Source of the DNA: an uncultured Collinsella sp.
GTDB lineage: Bacteria > Actinomycetota > Coriobacteriia > Coriobacteriales > Coriobacteriaceae
DNA length: 64,000 nucleotides
Assembly: GCA_900549025.1 (NCBI GenBank)
Contig: URMZ01000004.1
Location: forward strand, 1 to 64,000
Reading direction: 5' to 3'
Position numbers and translations under genes: made by a program. Every line of letters begins with the position of its first letter. Position 1 is the stretch's first letter. The notes beneath the pieces are model-generated. The model had not been told where the DNA came from. It was given only the letters and a program-made list of their open reading frames with translations, and ran no database searches. Shown piece after piece: positions 7,625-16,068 of this stretch.

Positions 7625-8541
7625 CCTTTGACCTGTACGACACCGTCGACTCTTTTATCGCCTATATCGCAAGCGTTGAGGGGCATTCTCCCAACACGGT
7701 GACGGCCTATGGCTCGAGGCTGGAGCGCTTTGCTGCTTGGTGCGAGCGCGAGGATATTGATGCTTTCGCTGCCGACGTGCGCACCATTCGTCGCTATCTT
7801 GCTGAGCTTTCGCGTGAGCAGGTGGCTCCCCGAACGCTTGCGGCGCACCTGTCGGCTATCCGATCTCTCTATCGCTGGATGGCTGCCGAGGGGATTGTCG
7901 AGGGCGATGCGGTCTCGGCGATCGCATCGCCCAAGCTGCCGCGTGACCTGCCGGGCGTCCTTACGACCCAGCAGGTTGAGGCGCTGCTCAAGACGCCTGA
8001 TACCTCGACGCCCGCGGGACTGCGCGATGCGGCGATGCTTGAGTTGCTCTATGCCTCCGGCGCGCGAATCTCGGAGCTCGCGGCGCTCAACGTTGAGTCT
8101 ATTGGTTGGTCCGAGCGAACGCTGCGACTTTGGGGCAAGGGGAGCAAGGAGCGTATCGTCCCTCTGTATCGTCGTGCTCTCGAGGTGACGCATCTCTATA
8201 TTGAGGAGGGGAGGCCGGAGTTGCTCGCTCAGGCAAAGCGCCGCGACCTCGCTACTGGGCCGCATCCGCTGCTTATATCGGCGCGTGGCAACCGCATGAG
8301 CGCCGCCATGCTCCGGCGGCGGTTCCATACGCTGGCGACGCTCGCCGGCATTCCGGCCGACATCGCCCCGCATGCGATGCGCCATACCTTTGCGACCGAC
8401 TTGCTCGAGGGCGGTGCGGACCTGCGCTCGGTTCAAGAGCTGCTAGGTCATGCGAGCCTGTCCACGACGCAAATCTACACACATCTCACGCCCGATCGGC
8501 TCAAGCGTGCCGTGGCTCAAGCCCATCCCCGCGGCGAATAG
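7621..8541 (+). CDS. xerC: XerC/XerD-type tyrosine recombinase, near-cognate start
   Basis: Site-specific recombinase, probably for chromosome dimer resolution at dif. The catalytic domain shows ASGARISEL (first Arg), a KGSKER segment (Lys), HAMRHTFATDLLEGG (His, Arg), LGHASLSTTQIYTH (His) and the nucleophile Tyr. The N-terminal SAM-like domain begins DTVDSFIAYIASVEGHS. It is encoded upstream of the first standard start (GTG 7699), which would cut the domain. In frame, GGAGG at 7607-7611 is 9 nt from ATA 7621, which overlaps the trmFO stop as ATAG. CTG 7633 is another option. The full length of 306 residues fits the family. Whether it is XerC or XerD is not decidable. Confidence 0.85.
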   Translation: MAFDLYDTVDSFIAYIASVEGHSPNTVTAYGSRLERFAAWCEREDIDAFAADVRTIRRYLAELSREQVAPRTLAAHLSAIRSLYRWMAAEGIVEGDAVSAIASPKLPRDLPGVLTTQQVEALLKTPDTSTPAGLRDAAMLELLYASGARISELAALNVESIGWSERTLRLWGKGSKERIVPLYRRALEVTHLYIEEGRPELLAQAKRRDLATGPHPLLISARGNRMSAAMLRRRFHTLATLAGIPADIAPHAMRHTFATDLLEGGADLRSVQELLGHASLSTTQIYTHLTPDRLKRAVAQAHPRGE

Positions 8542-8590
8542 TGGCTGGGACGTCCCGCGCCGCACTCAGGTGTGTGGTTTTGATTGCGGG

Positions 8591-8619
8591 TTGGCAGGAA
8601 GATGCATTCCTGCTATCAT
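8591..8619 (+). promoter_or_regulatory. Promoter of rpsB-tsf
   Basis: TTGGCA, exactly 17 bp, then TATCAT preceded by TGC (extended -10). This is the best sigma-70-like promoter in the translation block and leaves a leader of about 135 nt. Confidence 0.8.
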
Positions 8620-8760
8620 TCATCGGGTTGCTTCACGGCAACATGTTTTTATCACGCACGCGCGGCTACTTCATACCGTGGTGCCCGGGCTTTGGTAGCA
8701 CATGTCCGGGTTGGTTTTGGAGGATGACCCCGCGCGGAGGCAAACCACAGGAGGTTTAAC

Positions 8761-9489
8761 ATGGCTACCAAGATTAATATCCGCACCCTGCTCGAGGCCG
8801 GCTGCCACTTCGGTCACCAGACCCGTCGCTGGAACCCCAAGATGAAGCCGTTCATCTTCGGTGAGCGCAACGGCATCTACATCCTCGACCTCAAGCAGAC
8901 CATCCTCGACGCCGACCAGGCCTACACCTTCGTCAAGAACGTCGCCAAGGGTGGCAACGTGCTGTTCGTCGGCACCAAGAAGCAGGCTCAGGAGGCCGTC
9001 AAGAACGCTGCTGAGCGCGCCAACATGCCTTACATCAACCAGCGTTGGCTCGGCGGTATGCTGACCAACTTCGTCACCATCCGCTCCCGCATCAACCGCA
9101 TGGAGGAGCTCGAGGCCATGGTCGAGGACGGCCGCATGGCTGTTCTGCCCAAGAAGGAGCAGGCTGTTCTCGGCAAGGAGCTCACCAAGCTCCAGACCAA
9201 CCTCGGTGGCGCCCGCGACATGAAGGGTCTGCCCCAGGCTCTCTTCGTCATCGACACCAAGCGCGAGGAGAACGCCATCAAGGAGGCTCAGCGCCTGAAC
9301 ATCCCCGTCGTCGCTCTGATCGACACCAACTCTGATCCCGACGAGGTCGAGTACGGCATCCCCTGCAACGATGACGCTATCTCCGCTGTCACCCTTATGT
9401 GCGAGCTCATGGCTGACGCCTGCCTCGCTGGCTCCGGCAAGGAGCAGGTCTCCGAGGCCGAGATGGCCGCTGAGCCCAAGGCCGAGTAA
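8761..9489 (+). CDS. rpsB: 30S ribosomal protein S2
   Basis: Small-subunit protein needed for S1 binding. The 242 residues start with [20 protein letters not shown] and contain [31 protein letters not shown] and [11 protein letters not shown], all standard S2 blocks. AGGAGG lies 7 nt before ATG. The codon use is strongly biased to C-ending codons, as expected for a highly expressed gene. The roughly 135-nt leader is long enough for S2 autoregulation, but I cannot identify a binding structure. tsf follows after 45 bp. Confidence 0.98.
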   Translation: MATKINIRTLLEAGCHFGHQTRRWNPKMKPFIFGERNGIYILDLKQTILDADQAYTFVKNVAKGGNVLFVGTKKQAQEAVKNAAERANMPYINQRWLGGMLTNFVTIRSRINRMEELEAMVEDGRMAVLPKKEQAVLGKELTKLQTNLGGARDMKGLPQALFVIDTKREENAIKEAQRLNIPVVALIDTNSDPDEVEYGIPCNDDAISAVTLMCELMADACLAGSGKEQVSEAEMAAEPKAE

Positions 9490-9534
9490 ATCAGTCTTAG
9501 TTAATTCTTTTTCATCTCTTTGAAAGGAACCACA

Positions 9535-10404
9535 ATGGCCCAGATTACCGCCGCTATGGTCAAGCAGCTCCGCGAGATGACCGACTCCCCGATGATGGAG
9601 TGCAAGAAGGCTCTCGTCGAGGCTGACGGCGACATGGATGCCGCTGTCGACGTTCTGCGTAAGAACGGCCTTGCCAAGGCTGCCAAGAAGGCTGGCCGTG
9701 AGACCAACGAGGGCGCTGTCGCCGCGTTCGTCTCCGAGGATGGCAAGACCGGCGCTCTGCTCGAGCTCTCCTGCGAGACCGACTTCGTTGGCTCCAACGC
9801 CAAGTTCACCGGCTTTGCTTCCAAGGTCGCTGAGGTTGTCGCTACCACCGAGCCTGCTGACGTCGACGCTCTGCTCGAGAAGCCGATGGGCGAGGAGACC
9901 GTTTCCTCTGAGCTCACCGAGATGATTCACATCATGGGCGAGAACATGAAGATCTCCCGCTTCGCTGCCCGCAAGGCCGAGAACGGCGCGCTCGCTTCTT
10001 ACATCCACATGGGTGGTAAGATCGGCGTCCTCGTCGAGTTCGCCTTCGAGAAGGCCGAGACCGCTCAGGCTGAGTCCTTCAAGACCTTCGCTCACGACGT
10101 TGCCCTTCAGGTTGCCGCCGTCGCCCCGATCTGCGCTACCCGCGATCAGGTTCCGGCCGAGACCGTCGAGCACGAGAAGCAGATCTACATGGCCCAGGCT
10201 GCCGAGTCCGGCAAGCCCGAGGCTATCCAGGAGAAGATGGCTGTCGGCCGTCTGGAGAAGTTCTACAAGCAGTCCGTGCTCACCGAGCAGGAGTTCATCA
10301 AGGACAGCTCCCTCACCATCAAGAAGTACGCTGAGCAGGTCTCCAAGGAGCTCGGCGACACCATTACCGTCGTTGCCTTTGACCGTCTGGTCCGTGGCGA
10401 GTAA
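9535..10404 (+). CDS. tsf: Elongation factor Ts
   Basis: Guanine nucleotide exchange factor for EF-Tu. The 289 residues begin with a UBA-like N-terminal domain (VKQLREMTDSPMMECKKAL). The signature TDFVGSNAKF and two core subdomains with GGKIGVLVE follow. A C-terminal VGRLEKFYKQSVLTEQ segment is typical. The start ATG 9535 has AAAGG at 9523-9527; TTG 9520 lies before the ribosome binding site. It is co-transcribed with rpsB and ends before a strong terminator. Confidence 0.98.
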   Translation: MAQITAAMVKQLREMTDSPMMECKKALVEADGDMDAAVDVLRKNGLAKAAKKAGRETNEGAVAAFVSEDGKTGALLELSCETDFVGSNAKFTGFASKVAEVVATTEPADVDALLEKPMGEETVSSELTEMIHIMGENMKISRFAARKAENGALASYIHMGGKIGVLVEFAFEKAETAQAESFKTFAHDVALQVAAVAPICATRDQVPAETVEHEKQIYMAQAAESGKPEAIQEKMAVGRLEKFYKQSVLTEQEFIKDSSLTIKKYAEQVSKELGDTITVVAFDRLVRGE

Positions 10405-10428
10405 ATAAGCTCTTGTAGCTGGTAATGA

Positions 10429-10462
10429 GCAGGCTGTGGGTTTTACTCACAGCCTGCTTTTT
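10429..10462 (+). terminator. Intrinsic terminator after tsf
   Basis: A perfect 10-bp stem (GCAGGCTGTG/CACAGCCTGC) with a 9-base loop, followed by five T. A second small hairpin (GGCTCT-TATC-AGAGCC, 10466-10481) follows before pyrH. Confidence 0.93.
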
Positions 10463-10521
10463 CATGGCTCTTATCAGAGCCTTTGATATCATATTGAGAG
10501 TCTAATTAAAGGAGGATCGCT

Positions 10522-11244
10522 TTGTCCGACATCCGATATAAACGCGTGCTTCTTAAGCTTTCCGGCGAAGCACTGATGGGCGACGGCCAATATGGCATCG
10601 ACCCCAAGGTTACCGACCATCTTGCCAAGCAGGTCAAGGAGCTGCTAGCCGTTGGCCATGAGGTCGGCGTCGTTGTCGGCGGCGGCAATATTTTCCGCGG
10701 CATGGCCGGCGCTGCCGGTGGCATGGAGCGTGCTCAGGCCGACTACATGGGCATGCTGGCAACCGTTATGAACGCGCTCGCCCTGCAGGATGCCTTCGAG
10801 CATAACGATGTTCCCTGCCGCGTGATGAGCGCTATCCAGATGAACGAGATCTGCGAGCCCTATATTCGCCGCCGCGCCATCAACCACCTTTCCAAGGGCA
10901 ACGTCGTTATTTTTGCCGCCGGTTCGGGCAATCCGTACTTTACGACCGACACTGCCGCGGCTCTTCGTGCGTGCGAGATCGGCGCCGAGATTCTGATTAA
11001 AGCCACCAAGGTTGACGGCATCTACGACAAGGATCCCGTCAAGTGCGCCGATGCTGTCCGCTTTGACAAGATTACCTATCACGAGGTTCTCGTCCGCGGT
11101 CTGCAGGTTATGGATTCCACGGCTACGGCACTGTGCCAGGATAACCGTATGCCGATTTTGGTCCTCAACATCGATGGCGAGGACACCGTCAAGCGCGCGC
11201 TTTCGGGTGAGCCCGTCGGCACGCTCGTCTATCAGGAGGATTAA
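10522..11244 (+). CDS. pyrH: Uridylate kinase
   Basis: Phosphorylates UMP to UDP. The 240 residues form an amino-acid-kinase fold: [14 protein letters not shown] at the N-terminus, [11 protein letters not shown], the [15 protein letters not shown] loop, and [14 protein letters not shown]. The start is TTG 10522, with AAAGGAGG at 10508-10515. A TATCAT at 10487-10492 may be its -10, but no -35 is clear. It heads a tight unit with frr (2-bp gap). It also connects the de novo pyrimidine products made by the operon at 24-30 kb to nucleotide pools. Confidence 0.97.
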   Translation: MSDIRYKRVLLKLSGEALMGDGQYGIDPKVTDHLAKQVKELLAVGHEVGVVVGGGNIFRGMAGAAGGMERAQADYMGMLATVMNALALQDAFEHNDVPCRVMSAIQMNEICEPYIRRRAINHLSKGNVVIFAAGSGNPYFTTDTAAALRACEIGAEILIKATKVDGIYDKDPVKCADAVRFDKITYHEVLVRGLQVMDSTATALCQDNRMPILVLNIDGEDTVKRALSGEPVGTLVYQED

Positions 11245-11246
11245 GC

Positions 11247-11783
11247 ATGGCAGAGAACATCACCGCCCATATGGACAAGTCGCTCGAGTCCCTCAAGCAT
11301 AACTTCTCCAAGGTCCGTACCGGCCGCGCCAATGCCAACATTCTGTCCGACATCACCGTCGATTATTACGGTGTTCCCACGCCGGTCACGCAGGTTGCCG
11401 CCGTCAAGACCCCCGAGGCCCACATGCTGCTCATCGAGCCGTGGGACAAGGCACTCATCAATGCTATCGTCAAGGCCATCGGCGCTTCCGATCTGGGTAT
11501 TACCCCCAACTCCGATGGCACCGTCGTTCGTCTTCCGTTCCCGGCTCCCACTGAGGAGCGTCGTCGCGAGCTCGTCAAGGAGTGCCGCGAGTACGCCGAG
11601 CAGGCCAAGGTGTCTATCCGTAACATCCGTCGCGATTTCAACAACAAGCTCGAGCGCGATGAAGAGCTCACCGAGGACGATGTCCGTCGCGAGCAGGCCA
11701 AGGTCCAGAAGCACACCGATGAGTATGTCGCCAAGGTCGAGGAGCTTCTGAAGGAAAAAGAAGCCGAGGTCATGGAGATCTAA
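11247..11783 (+). CDS. frr: Ribosome recycling factor
   Basis: Splits post-termination ribosomes together with EF-G. The 178 residues are about seven shorter at the N-terminus than E. coli RRF. The core KVRTGRANANILSDITVDYYG, PTPVTQVA, the RLPFPAPTEERRRELVK segment and the coiled-coil helices to VMEI are all present. AGGAGG in the pyrH end is spaced 8 nt from ATG. uppS starts 1 nt after its stop. Confidence 0.97.
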   Translation: MAENITAHMDKSLESLKHNFSKVRTGRANANILSDITVDYYGVPTPVTQVAAVKTPEAHMLLIEPWDKALINAIVKAIGASDLGITPNSDGTVVRLPFPAPTEERRRELVKECREYAEQAKVSIRNIRRDFNNKLERDEELTEDDVRREQAKVQKHTDEYVAKVEELLKEKEAEVMEI

Positions 11784-11784
11784 G

Positions 11785-12579
11785 GTGCAATACGACGAGC
11801 ATAAACTGGTCGAGTACTTTGCCGACGCCCCTGCGGGCGTCGGTTTTTCCGACCTTGACCTCAATAACATTCCGCACCATATCTCGTGCATCATGGACGG
11901 CAACGGTCGTTGGGCCACGTCGCGCGGTCTTGCACGCACCGAGGGCCACAAGGCGGGTATCGTCTCGCTGCGCGAGATCATTACCGCCTGCGTGCGCCTG
12001 GGCGTCGACGTGCTTTCGGCCTATGCGTTTTCTACCGAAAACTGGAACCGCCCGCAGCATGAGGTCAACGTCTTGATGCACCTGTTTGCCAAGACGTTCA
12101 TCGACGAGTTGCCGCTTCTGAAGCGCGAAAACGTGCGCGTTGTCTTTTTGGGTGATATTTCCGCGCTGCCCAAGAAGACCCGCGACGTTTTTGAACGCGG
12201 TCTTGCCGAGTGCGCCGATCACACCGGTATGACGCTGGCGCTTGCTGTCAACTACGGCGCGCGTGCCGAGATTACCTGCGCTGTCCGTCAGATCGCGCTC
12301 GACGTTGCCGCCGGTAAGATTGATCCTGCCGCAATTGATGACGACATGGTGGCTTCTCACCTTTATACCGCCGGTCTTCCCGATCCTGAGCTTGTGATTC
12401 GCACCTCTGGTGAGCTGCGCCTTTCGAACTATCTGCTGTGGCAGGTGGCTTATTCCGAGTTTTATGTCACCGATACCTATTGGCCCGACTTTGATCGTTG
12501 GGGCCTTGTCGACGCCATTTTGGCCTATCAGGGCCGTGACCGTAGGTTTGGTGGTCTGAGCAAGACCGAGGAGGCTTAA
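11785..12579 (+). CDS. uppS: Isoprenyl transferase (undecaprenyl diphosphate synthase family)
   Basis: Condenses isopentenyl diphosphate units in cis to the lipid carrier for cell-wall precursors. The 264 residues carry the substrate motif CIMDGNGRWA with the catalytic Asp, GHKAGI, AYAFSTENWNRP, and the C-terminal DLVIRTSGELRLSNYLLWQ-type block followed by SEFYVTD and WPDF. An N-terminal extension of about 30 residues precedes the catalytic core. The start is GTG 11785, 1 nt after frr. The next gene, cdsA, also uses lipid precursors. Confidence 0.95.
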   Translation: MQYDEHKLVEYFADAPAGVGFSDLDLNNIPHHISCIMDGNGRWATSRGLARTEGHKAGIVSLREIITACVRLGVDVLSAYAFSTENWNRPQHEVNVLMHLFAKTFIDELPLLKRENVRVVFLGDISALPKKTRDVFERGLAECADHTGMTLALAVNYGARAEITCAVRQIALDVAAGKIDPAAIDDDMVASHLYTAGLPDPELVIRTSGELRLSNYLLWQVAYSEFYVTDTYWPDFDRWGLVDAILAYQGRDRRFGGLSKTEEA

Positions 12580-12581
12580 TC

Positions 12582-13481
12582 GTGTCCGATCGTCCCAAGG
12601 CAATTGCTCCCAAGACATCTGAGCGCAAGGCTGTCGCTGCGGGAGCGCCCGCAGCGAAGAATGGCACCGGTTCGTGGCTTGCCGGCTTTATCACCCGTGC
12701 CGCCGCCGGTATCGTCTACGCCGTCGTCTTTATCCTGTGCCTGGTTTTGGGTATTGTGCCCACGGCCATCTTTGTTTCTGTCATGAGCGGCCTGTGCTGC
12801 TATGAGTTTTTCCGTATGACGAGGCTCGATGGCAAGATGGCTAACGAGCGCATGGGTATCGCTGCCGCCGTACTCTTTCCGCTGTCGGCGTTGGGCGATT
12901 CGATGTTGCTGAATGCCCTGCTTTTTGCCCTGATGCTCGCTGTGGGCATTTGGTATGTTTGGTCGCCGCGTACCCGCATCTCTGATGTGGCCGTGACGCT
13001 CATGGGTCCCATCTACACTGGCTTTATGCTGTCGGCTATCGTACTGCTGCGCGATGCCGTGCCCGGTTTTGCCGGCGCCCTGCTTTCGGTGGGCGTTTGC
13101 GCGTCCCTTTGGGTCTCCGATTCGTTTGCCTACATCGTGGGTAGCCGTATCGGCAAGCACAAGATGGTTCCCAAGATCTCTCCCAAAAAGAGCTGGGAGG
13201 GGTTTGTCGGCGGCATCCTGGGCTCGGTTTTGATTTGGCTCATCCTGTGGGCGACGCACTTCTACAAGCTCAGCCTGCCCTATGCGTTGCTGTGCGGCGT
13301 GGTCGTGTCCGTCCTGGGCGTTATCGGAGACCTCATCGAGTCGCGCATCAAGCGCGGTGTGGGCGTTAAGGATTCCGGTAACCTTATCCCGGGCCACGGC
13401 GGCATGCTCGATCGTAGCGATTCGCTTATCTTTGGCTGCATTACCGCGCAGCTGCTTTTGATGATCGGAGGCGTGCTGTAA
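12582..13481 (+). CDS. cdsA: Phosphatidate cytidylyltransferase (CDP-diglyceride synthase)
   Basis: Makes CDP-diacylglycerol, the precursor of all phospholipids and the substrate of PgsA (encoded at 59725). The 299-residue integral membrane protein has about 7-8 hydrophobic segments after a basic N-terminal tail of some 35 residues rich in Ala/Lys. The family signature near the C-terminus is present: GDLIESRIKRGVGVKD, then PGHGGMLDRSDSL, with the acidic metal-binding residues. WEGFVGG precedes it. The start is GTG 12582, 2 nt after the uppS stop. It overlaps dxr by 1 bp. Confidence 0.95.
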   Translation: MSDRPKAIAPKTSERKAVAAGAPAAKNGTGSWLAGFITRAAAGIVYAVVFILCLVLGIVPTAIFVSVMSGLCCYEFFRMTRLDGKMANERMGIAAAVLFPLSALGDSMLLNALLFALMLAVGIWYVWSPRTRISDVAVTLMGPIYTGFMLSAIVLLRDAVPGFAGALLSVGVCASLWVSDSFAYIVGSRIGKHKMVPKISPKKSWEGFVGGILGSVLIWLILWATHFYKLSLPYALLCGVVVSVLGVIGDLIESRIKRGVGVKDSGNLIPGHGGMLDRSDSLIFGCITAQLLLMIGGVL

Positions 13482-14668
13482 TGTCCTTCCAGACGACGTA
13501 TGGCCCCGATGGACGTCTCCGTGTTGCCATCCTGGGTTGTACGGGCTCTATCGGCACCCAGGCGCTCGATGTGTGCCGCCAGCATGCCGATCGCCTGCAG
13601 GTGACGGCGCTGTCCGTTAACTCCAGTACCTCCGAGCTCGTTGCCGCTGCCCGCGAGTTCTCGGTTCCGGCGGTTGCCGTGGCCGATGTCGCTCATGGCG
13701 ATGACGCCGTGCTGCAGGAGTTGCCCGAGGGAACGAAGCTCGGCGTTGGCGCGCAGGCGGTTTGCGAGCTCGCGCGTCGCGACGATGTCGACTGCGTGCT
13801 CGTCGCTATTGTGGGCGCCGCCGGTCTCGAGGCGAGCCATGCGGCCTTGACCTCGAATAAGCGTCTTGCCCTTGCCAACAAGGAGTCCCTCGTCGTCGGC
13901 GGCGACTTGCTTATGCCGTTGGCGCAACCGGGCCAGCTTATTCCAGTCGACTCTGAGCACTCCGCCATCTACCAGTGCTATCTGGGGGAGAACCCACGCG
14001 AGGCTCATTGTATTTGGCTCACCTGCTCGGGCGGTCCGTTCTTTGGCCGCACCCGCGACGAGCTCGACCGCGTGACGCGTGCCGATGCCCTCGCACATCC
14101 CACGTGGGCCATGGGTGCCAAGATCACCATCGACTCCGCCACCCTCATGAACAAGGGCCTGGAGCGCATTGAGGCCATGCATCTGTTTAACTGCGACCTC
14201 GATTTCATTAACGTGGTCGTGCAGCGTCAGTCCAAGATTCACTCTATGGTCGAGTTCGCCGACGGCTCCGTGATGGCGCATCTCGGTGCTTCCGACATGC
14301 GTATTCCCATCCAGTTCGCGTTCTCGTATCCCGAGCGTTGGGATACCCCGGCGCCTCGTATCGATTTCCGCGAGCTGGGGCAGCTCACGTTTGATGCTGC
14401 CGACATGGATACCTTCCGCTGTCTGGCACTGGCCGAACGTGCCGGCAAGACGGGTGGCACCATGCCGTGCGTGCTCAATGCCGCCAACGAGGTCGCCGTC
14501 GATGCCTTCCTGCACGATGGCTGCAGCTTTACCGATATCGATCGCATTGTGGAATCCTGCATGGATTCCCACGATATGCAGGCGGTCGATTCGTTTGAGC
14601 AACTTCACGACATCGATGCATGGGCGCGTGAAAAGGCTGCGCAGGTGCTCGCCGCAACCCGTTCCTAA
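13481..14668 (+). CDS. dxr: 1-deoxy-D-xylulose 5-phosphate reductoisomerase
   Basis: Second step of the MEP isoprenoid pathway: DXP to MEP with NADPH. The 395 residues show the Rossmann motif GCTGSIGTQALDV, ALANKESLVVGG, PVDSEHSAIYQCL-type metal/substrate residues, the flexible loop with CSGGPF, and ATLMNKGLE. Together with ispG downstream and uppS upstream, it makes this operon an isoprenoid/lipid supply unit. The start ATG overlaps the last base of the cdsA stop. Confidence 0.96.
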   Translation: MSFQTTYGPDGRLRVAILGCTGSIGTQALDVCRQHADRLQVTALSVNSSTSELVAAAREFSVPAVAVADVAHGDDAVLQELPEGTKLGVGAQAVCELARRDDVDCVLVAIVGAAGLEASHAALTSNKRLALANKESLVVGGDLLMPLAQPGQLIPVDSEHSAIYQCYLGENPREAHCIWLTCSGGPFFGRTRDELDRVTRADALAHPTWAMGAKITIDSATLMNKGLERIEAMHLFNCDLDFINVVVQRQSKIHSMVEFADGSVMAHLGASDMRIPIQFAFSYPERWDTPAPRIDFRELGQLTFDAADMDTFRCLALAERAGKTGGTMPCVLNAANEVAVDAFLHDGCSFTDIDRIVESCMDSHDMQAVDSFEQLHDIDAWAREKAAQVLAATRS

Positions 14669-14693
14669 CCCATAAGGATTGCTTTTTCGTTTT

Positions 14694-16055
14694 ATGGATA
14701 CTGTTCTGAGCGTTCTCTCATCGGTCTTTTGGGGCCTGCTGATGCTTTCCGTCCTTGTGTTTTTGCACGAGGGCGGCCACTTTTTGGCGGCGCGTGCCTG
14801 CGGCGTCCGTGTGACCGAGTTCTTTTTGGGCCTGCCGTGTCGCTTTGACATCCATTACACGTCACGTCGCATTGGAACCAAGTTTGGCGTGACCCCGCTG
14901 CTGCTGGGTGGCTACGCTGCCATCTGCGGTATGGATCCCACGGACGTCTCGTGCGCCGATCGCGTGCTCGCGGCTATCTATCGTCATGGTCGCGTGACCG
15001 TGGCCGACCTTGCTGTCGAGCTTGAGCTTTCCGAGGAGGATGTGCTCGAGGCATGCGCCCTGTTGCTGGGCTGGGGTTCCATCGCACCCTGGTATGAGGA
15101 AGGGGAGAAGCCCTTGCCGAGCTACTATCCCACCAAGTATCAGACGCTGCCGCGAGATGCGGCGGGTTACACTACCTTTGACGGCCGCCGTTTCGATCGC
15201 GAACATTCAACTGCCGAGGGCGATGTGTGGGAGCTGCCGTGCGGCGAGGCCGAGTTCCTTGCGCAAGAGCGTTCGCACACCTATCTTGGCCAGGGCTTTC
15301 TCAAGCGCGCCTTTATGCTGCTCGCGGGCATTCTCGTCAATATCCTGACGGGCTTTTTGCTGCTTATGAGCATCTACTCTATTGCGGGTGTCACCGTGCC
15401 GATGGATACCAACGTGATCGGTCAGGTTGACGAGGGGTCTATTGCCGCCAAGGCGGGTATCGAGGGCGGCGACGCGATCCTTTCGGTTGACGGAGTATCG
15501 TGCTCTACCTGGATGGATGTTTACGATGCCATCGGTAAGGCTGCCGGTAAGGACGATATCGCCATCGAGTACGAGCGTGACGGCAAGCAGCATTCGACCG
15601 CGGTTGCGCTCAAAGAGGACGAGCGCCTAGGTGTGTATGCCTCTACGCAGGTGGTCCGTTTAGACCCCATCACGTCGGCTCGACTTTCGTTCTCCTATGT
15701 CGTGCAGACAGCGGAGGGCGTGATGCGCCTGCTCCAGCCGCAGCATACGATGGAGATTCTCGATCAGTCTTCTTCGATCGTGGGTATTAGCGTTATGTCC
15801 TCACAGGCTGCTGCTGCCGGTCCTGCCACGTTCCTTTCGTTTGCCGCCCTCATTTCGTTCTCGCTTGGCTTTATGAACCTGCTGCCCATCCCACCACTCG
15901 ATGGCGGCAAGCTGGTCATCGAGATCATTCAAAAGATTGTTGGCCGCGAGCTTCCGCTCAAGGTCCAGACGATTGTGAGCTATGTGGGCATCGCGCTCTT
16001 TGCGCTGCTGTTTGTCTATATGCTTCGTTCCGACGTCCTTCGATTTATCCTGTAG
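14694..16055 (+). CDS. rseP: RseP/RasP-type site-2 metalloprotease with an inserted domain
   Basis: M50 intramembrane protease that cuts anti-sigma factors or signal-peptide remnants. The zinc motif HEGGH lies at residues 25-29 in the first membrane segment. A PDZ domain (about 243-310, GSIAAKAGIEGGDAILSVDG) and a last membrane region with LLPIPPLDGGKLV complete the family. Unusually, about 115 residues (81-195) separate GGYAAICGM from the second membrane helix (AFMLLAGILVNILTG). The insert includes a helical, winged-helix-like stretch (RVLAAIYRHGRVTVADLAVE). The start ATG 14694 is 16 nt from AAGG; TTG 14679 is too close, so the start is uncertain. It sits in the usual place between dxr and ispG. 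Confidence 0.93.
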   Translation: MDTVLSVLSSVFWGLLMLSVLVFLHEGGHFLAARACGVRVTEFFLGLPCRFDIHYTSRRIGTKFGVTPLLLGGYAAICGMDPTDVSCADRVLAAIYRHGRVTVADLAVELELSEEDVLEACALLLGWGSIAPWYEEGEKPLPSYYPTKYQTLPRDAAGYTTFDGRRFDREHSTAEGDVWELPCGEAEFLAQERSHTYLGQGFLKRAFMLLAGILVNILTGFLLLMSIYSIAGVTVPMDTNVIGQVDEGSIAAKAGIEGGDAILSVDGVSCSTWMDVYDAIGKAAGKDDIAIEYERDGKQHSTAVALKEDERLGVYASTQVVRLDPITSARLSFSYVVQTAEGVMRLLQPQHTMEILDQSSSIVGISVMSSQAAAAGPATFLSFAALISFSLGFMNLLPIPPLDGGKLVIEIIQKIVGRELPLKVQTIVSYVGIALFALLFVYMLRSDVLRFIL

Positions 16056-16068
16056 GGGAGTGTTTGGA

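Noticed and set aside
8691-8720. TTTGGT and GTTTTGG upstream of rpsB as another TTTGGTC element
   Set aside because: The cores are 19 bp apart, out of phase, and the 20-bp core pattern is absent.
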